DNA of 64,000 nucleotides from Bacteroidota bacterium. GTDB lineage: Bacteria; Bacteroidota; Bacteroidia; AKYH767-A; 2013-40CM-41-45. Below, one piece after another: positions 62,040-64,000 of this stretch; within the stretch, counting starts at the first letter, position 1, and every line of letters begins with the position of its first letter. The stretch is taken from the NCBI GenBank assembly GCA_016711505.1, contig JADJSV010000017.1:186001-250000 (forward strand), given 5' to 3'. Under the pieces are notes generated by a model. That model did not search any database and was not told the origin of the DNA. It worked only from the letters and a program-made list of their open reading frames with translations. The translations under genes and the position numbers were made by a program.

Positions 62040-63133
62040 ATGAATCGATTCACACTTACCTTTCTGCTTGTGCTTATAACACTGTTTGGTTTTTCGCAAA
62101 CTATTCAGACAAGAGACAGTACAGCTATAATGTATAAATTGACTGAAAATGTTTTTGTCATAATTCACGACGATGCTACTGATGAATGGCCGCATGGTAA
62201 CACCGGTGTTATCGTTGATGCAGAAGGCGTTTTTGTAATTGACGCATGTTATCTGCCTTCTCGTGCAAGAGCTGATATCGAACTTATCCGCAGTGTTACA
62301 AAAGCTCCTGTAAAATATTTAGCATTTACTCACTGGCATTTTGATCATAACAATGGAGCGATTGCATACAAAGAAGCATTTCCTGACATAACGATCATCA
62401 GTGAACGGGAATCACAGAAGTACATTGAACTAAATGCAAACTGGTGGAGTAAGATGTCGACAAAGGCTAACGGACAAAGAAATAAATCACTTAACGAATT
62501 GATCGCTGAAACTGAAAAGGGAATCGATACGGTTTCCGGAAAACCATACACCGCTGAAGAGATCACTAAAAGAAAAAGATCAATTGCCATGCGTAAAAAT
62601 GAAATGCAGGAATTGAAGGACCTTACAGTGATCAAACCTGATAAAACATTCGACAATGAACTTACCATTCAACTTGGCAAAAGAACTGTTATATTAAAGG
62701 ATCATATTTGTGCTAACAGTCCGCATGATGTCACCTTTTATTTACCTGATGAAAAAATTCTTTTTGCAGGCGACATTATTGTTCAGACACCTTTGCCATA
62801 TGTTGGAGCTTCATGGCCGGTTACATGGATAGATGCATTAAAAAAATAGAAAATACTCCTGTTACATTTTTAATTCCGGGACATGGACCTGCTTTACGAG
62901 ATCATTCATACACAAATCATCTCAGAACTTTTTTCGAAAGCATTAATTCAAAAGTTGAACTTTTTATACGTGAAGGATTAACACTGGATGAGATTCAATC
63001 CAGAATTGACATGAGTGATTTTAATTCAGGAATCTGGGCTCCACCATTAGTCACAAAAGACGACTGGAATTATACCGTTTCAACAATCACCGAAAGAGCA
63101 TGGAGATGTATCAGAGGACAAGGCGGAAAGTAA
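62040..63133 (+). pseudogene. Secreted metallo-beta-lactamase-fold hydrolase, frameshifted
   Basis: A signal peptide (MNRFTLTFLLVLITLFGFSQ) precedes a metallo-hydrolase of the beta-lactamase fold. The zinc ligands are in THWHFDHNNG (HxHxDH), DKTFDNE and GHGPALRDHS. The frame stops after DALKK at 62847-62849; one extra A in the run of seven A at 62839-62845 would continue it as KIENTPVTFLIPGHG, and the rest follows to 63133 for about 364 residues. The run AAAAAAA is also a classic slippery site for -1 frameshifting or transcriptional slippage. The substrate is unknown. Confidence 0.8.
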
Positions 63134-63179
63134 AATATTCTTTGGCACATCTTTTTCCTTAAGTAAAGAAATTAATGTG

Positions 63180-63608
63180 ATGAAAAACGATATTACCGGA
63201 AAAGTTTCCATACATATAAATGCTACAACAGATAAGGTCTGGGAAGCATTAACTACACCCGAAATTATAAAAAAATATTTCTTTGGTACTGATGCTGTTT
63301 CTGACTGGAAAGTTGGGAGTTCATTAATATTCAAAGGTGAATGGGAAGGAAAAAAATATGAAGATAAAGGAACGATATTAGAAAATATTCCCGGTAAAAC
63401 TTTTCAATATGACTACTGGAGCTCAATGTCAGGAATTGAAGACAAACAAGAAAACTATCTGATAATTACTTACTCTCTGGTAAAGAAAGATGATGGAACA
63501 GACCTGACAATAACACAAGAAAATATTCAGGATGAAAAAACGAAGGTGCATTCCGAACAGAACTGGACCAAGGTAATTACCGATTTAAAAAACCTTCTGG
63601 AAGAGTGA
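63180..63608 (+). CDS. SRPBCC/AHSA1-domain protein
   Basis: A 142-residue protein of the activator-of-Hsp90-ATPase-like START fold, a hydrophobic ligand-binding domain. The family signature VWEALTTPEIIKKYFFGTD and FKGEWEGKKYEDKG are visible, followed by WTKVITDLKNLLEE at the end. Its ligand is unknown. The ATG at 63180 overlaps a GTG at 63177. Confidence 0.85.
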   Translation: MKNDITGKVSIHINATTDKVWEALTTPEIIKKYFFGTDAVSDWKVGSSLIFKGEWEGKKYEDKGTILENIPGKTFQYDYWSSMSGIEDKQENYLIITYSLVKKDDGTDLTITQENIQDEKTKVHSEQNWTKVITDLKNLLEE

Positions 63609-63626
63609 TTCCCTTTTACATTAGAA

Positions 63627-64000
63627 CTATTCTGATATTCTTTCCCTTTTTAAAAAAATATAATCAGAAACTAATGGTGAAATCCCGTTTAACTTACACT
63701 CAGTAGCTATCTGCGCTCTGTGATAAGTTGAATGATTCACAACATGAAATAAAATATCTCCGGAAGTACTTATAAATGTTTCACCTTTTGAATTTGTATA
63801 CTTAATTTTTTCATCAAAATTTTGTGACTGTAGAATTTCAAGTGTTTTTAAAAAATTAGACAGATCATACTTTTCAAGTTCTTCATATGAATGAATCTCC
63901 CATACTTCAAAAGGTGTTTCACCTGTAATTCTACTGTTCCAGATCTGATGTGCATTTATAATATGATTAATCAACTGAATTGACTTTTCTGAAACCCTGT
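63627..64000 (-). CDS. DinB-family protein (5' end outside window)
   Basis: The frame runs off the right end of the window without a start. The C-terminal 124 or so residues show SIQLINHIINAHQIWN and the conserved HVVNHSTYHRAQI, where three His form the metal site of the DinB/YfiT four-helix bundle (thiol transferases and DNA-damage-induced proteins). It is convergent with the SRPBCC gene. Confidence 0.85.
   Translation of the reverse strand, partial: RVSEKSIQLINHIINAHQIWNSRITGETPFEVWEIHSYEELEKYDLSNFLKTLEILQSQNFDEKIKYTNSKGETFISTSGDILFHVVNHSTYHRAQIATECKLNGISPLVSDYIFLKRERISE

Overview
The window is 64 kb of a chromosome from a member of the Bacteroidota, probably an uncultured or environmental lineage. 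The evidence is several secreted proteins ending in type IX secretion (T9SS) sorting domains, a CHU_C gliding-type domain, a PorZ homologue, a TonB-dependent receptor with a carboxypeptidase-like N-terminal domain, and promoters of the Bacteroidota type (TTG, about 19 bases, TAnnTTTG). Base composition is AT-rich. Most genes are ordinary housekeeping genes. There is no prophage, CRISPR array, transposase or plasmid function.

Layout. 0-2.6 kb: 3' part of rpoN, a PAP2-like membrane protein and a small outer-membrane barrel. 2.7-10 kb: tRNA-Met, a TonB receptor, an SdiA-regulated-type lipoprotein, a HAD hydrolase, methylmalonyl-CoA epimerase and a PAS histidine kinase. 10-13 kb: an AT-rich gap, then a 26-residue Lys/Ala micro-protein with its own promoter and terminator, a dipeptide epimerase, a Nei/Fpg-type glycosylase and a DUF2721 protein. 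13-21 kb: pbpC next to a large alpha-2-macroglobulin lipoprotein. 21-29 kb: aspS, tadA, two orphan response regulators, two damaged T9SS-type genes, a bacilliredoxin and plsC. 29-35 kb: yceD, rpmF, plsX, fabH, accB and accC, a fatty-acid and phospholipid initiation cluster. 35-41 kb: a sulfatase-type membrane enzyme, a CUB-domain T9SS protein and dxs. 41-49 kb: an ORF6N protein behind a perfect palindrome, asnS, a T9SS protein, an M28 peptidase, cysS and a threonine-dehydrogenase-like SDR. 49-58 kb: two overlapping glycosyltransferases, porZ-recO and an Asp-box T9SS protein. 58-64 kb: desaturase, truncated GNAT, an LPG-synthase-type membrane protein, scpA, a secreted metallo-beta-lactamase-fold protein, an SRPBCC protein and a partial DinB protein.

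Two patterns cut across the gene list. First, the spaces between genes are filled with several families of short inverted repeats, some perfect and without a spacer (80 bp at 58042-58121; 52 bp at 34693-34744), which recur in diverged copies across the window. Some extend the reading frames of neighbouring genes at either end. Second, five genes (a T9SS protein, plsC, an M28 peptidase, cysS and an MBL-fold protein) are broken by one-base indels, nearly all in short homopolymers, and one CHU_C protein carries a single in-frame stop. Since cysS should be essential, residual sequencing error is the simplest reading of most of these, with decay or slippage as alternatives.

The most novel-looking gene is the micro-protein at 10517-10597. 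It resembles a histone-H1 tail reduced to one and a half dozen lysines and carries an exact nine-residue duplication.
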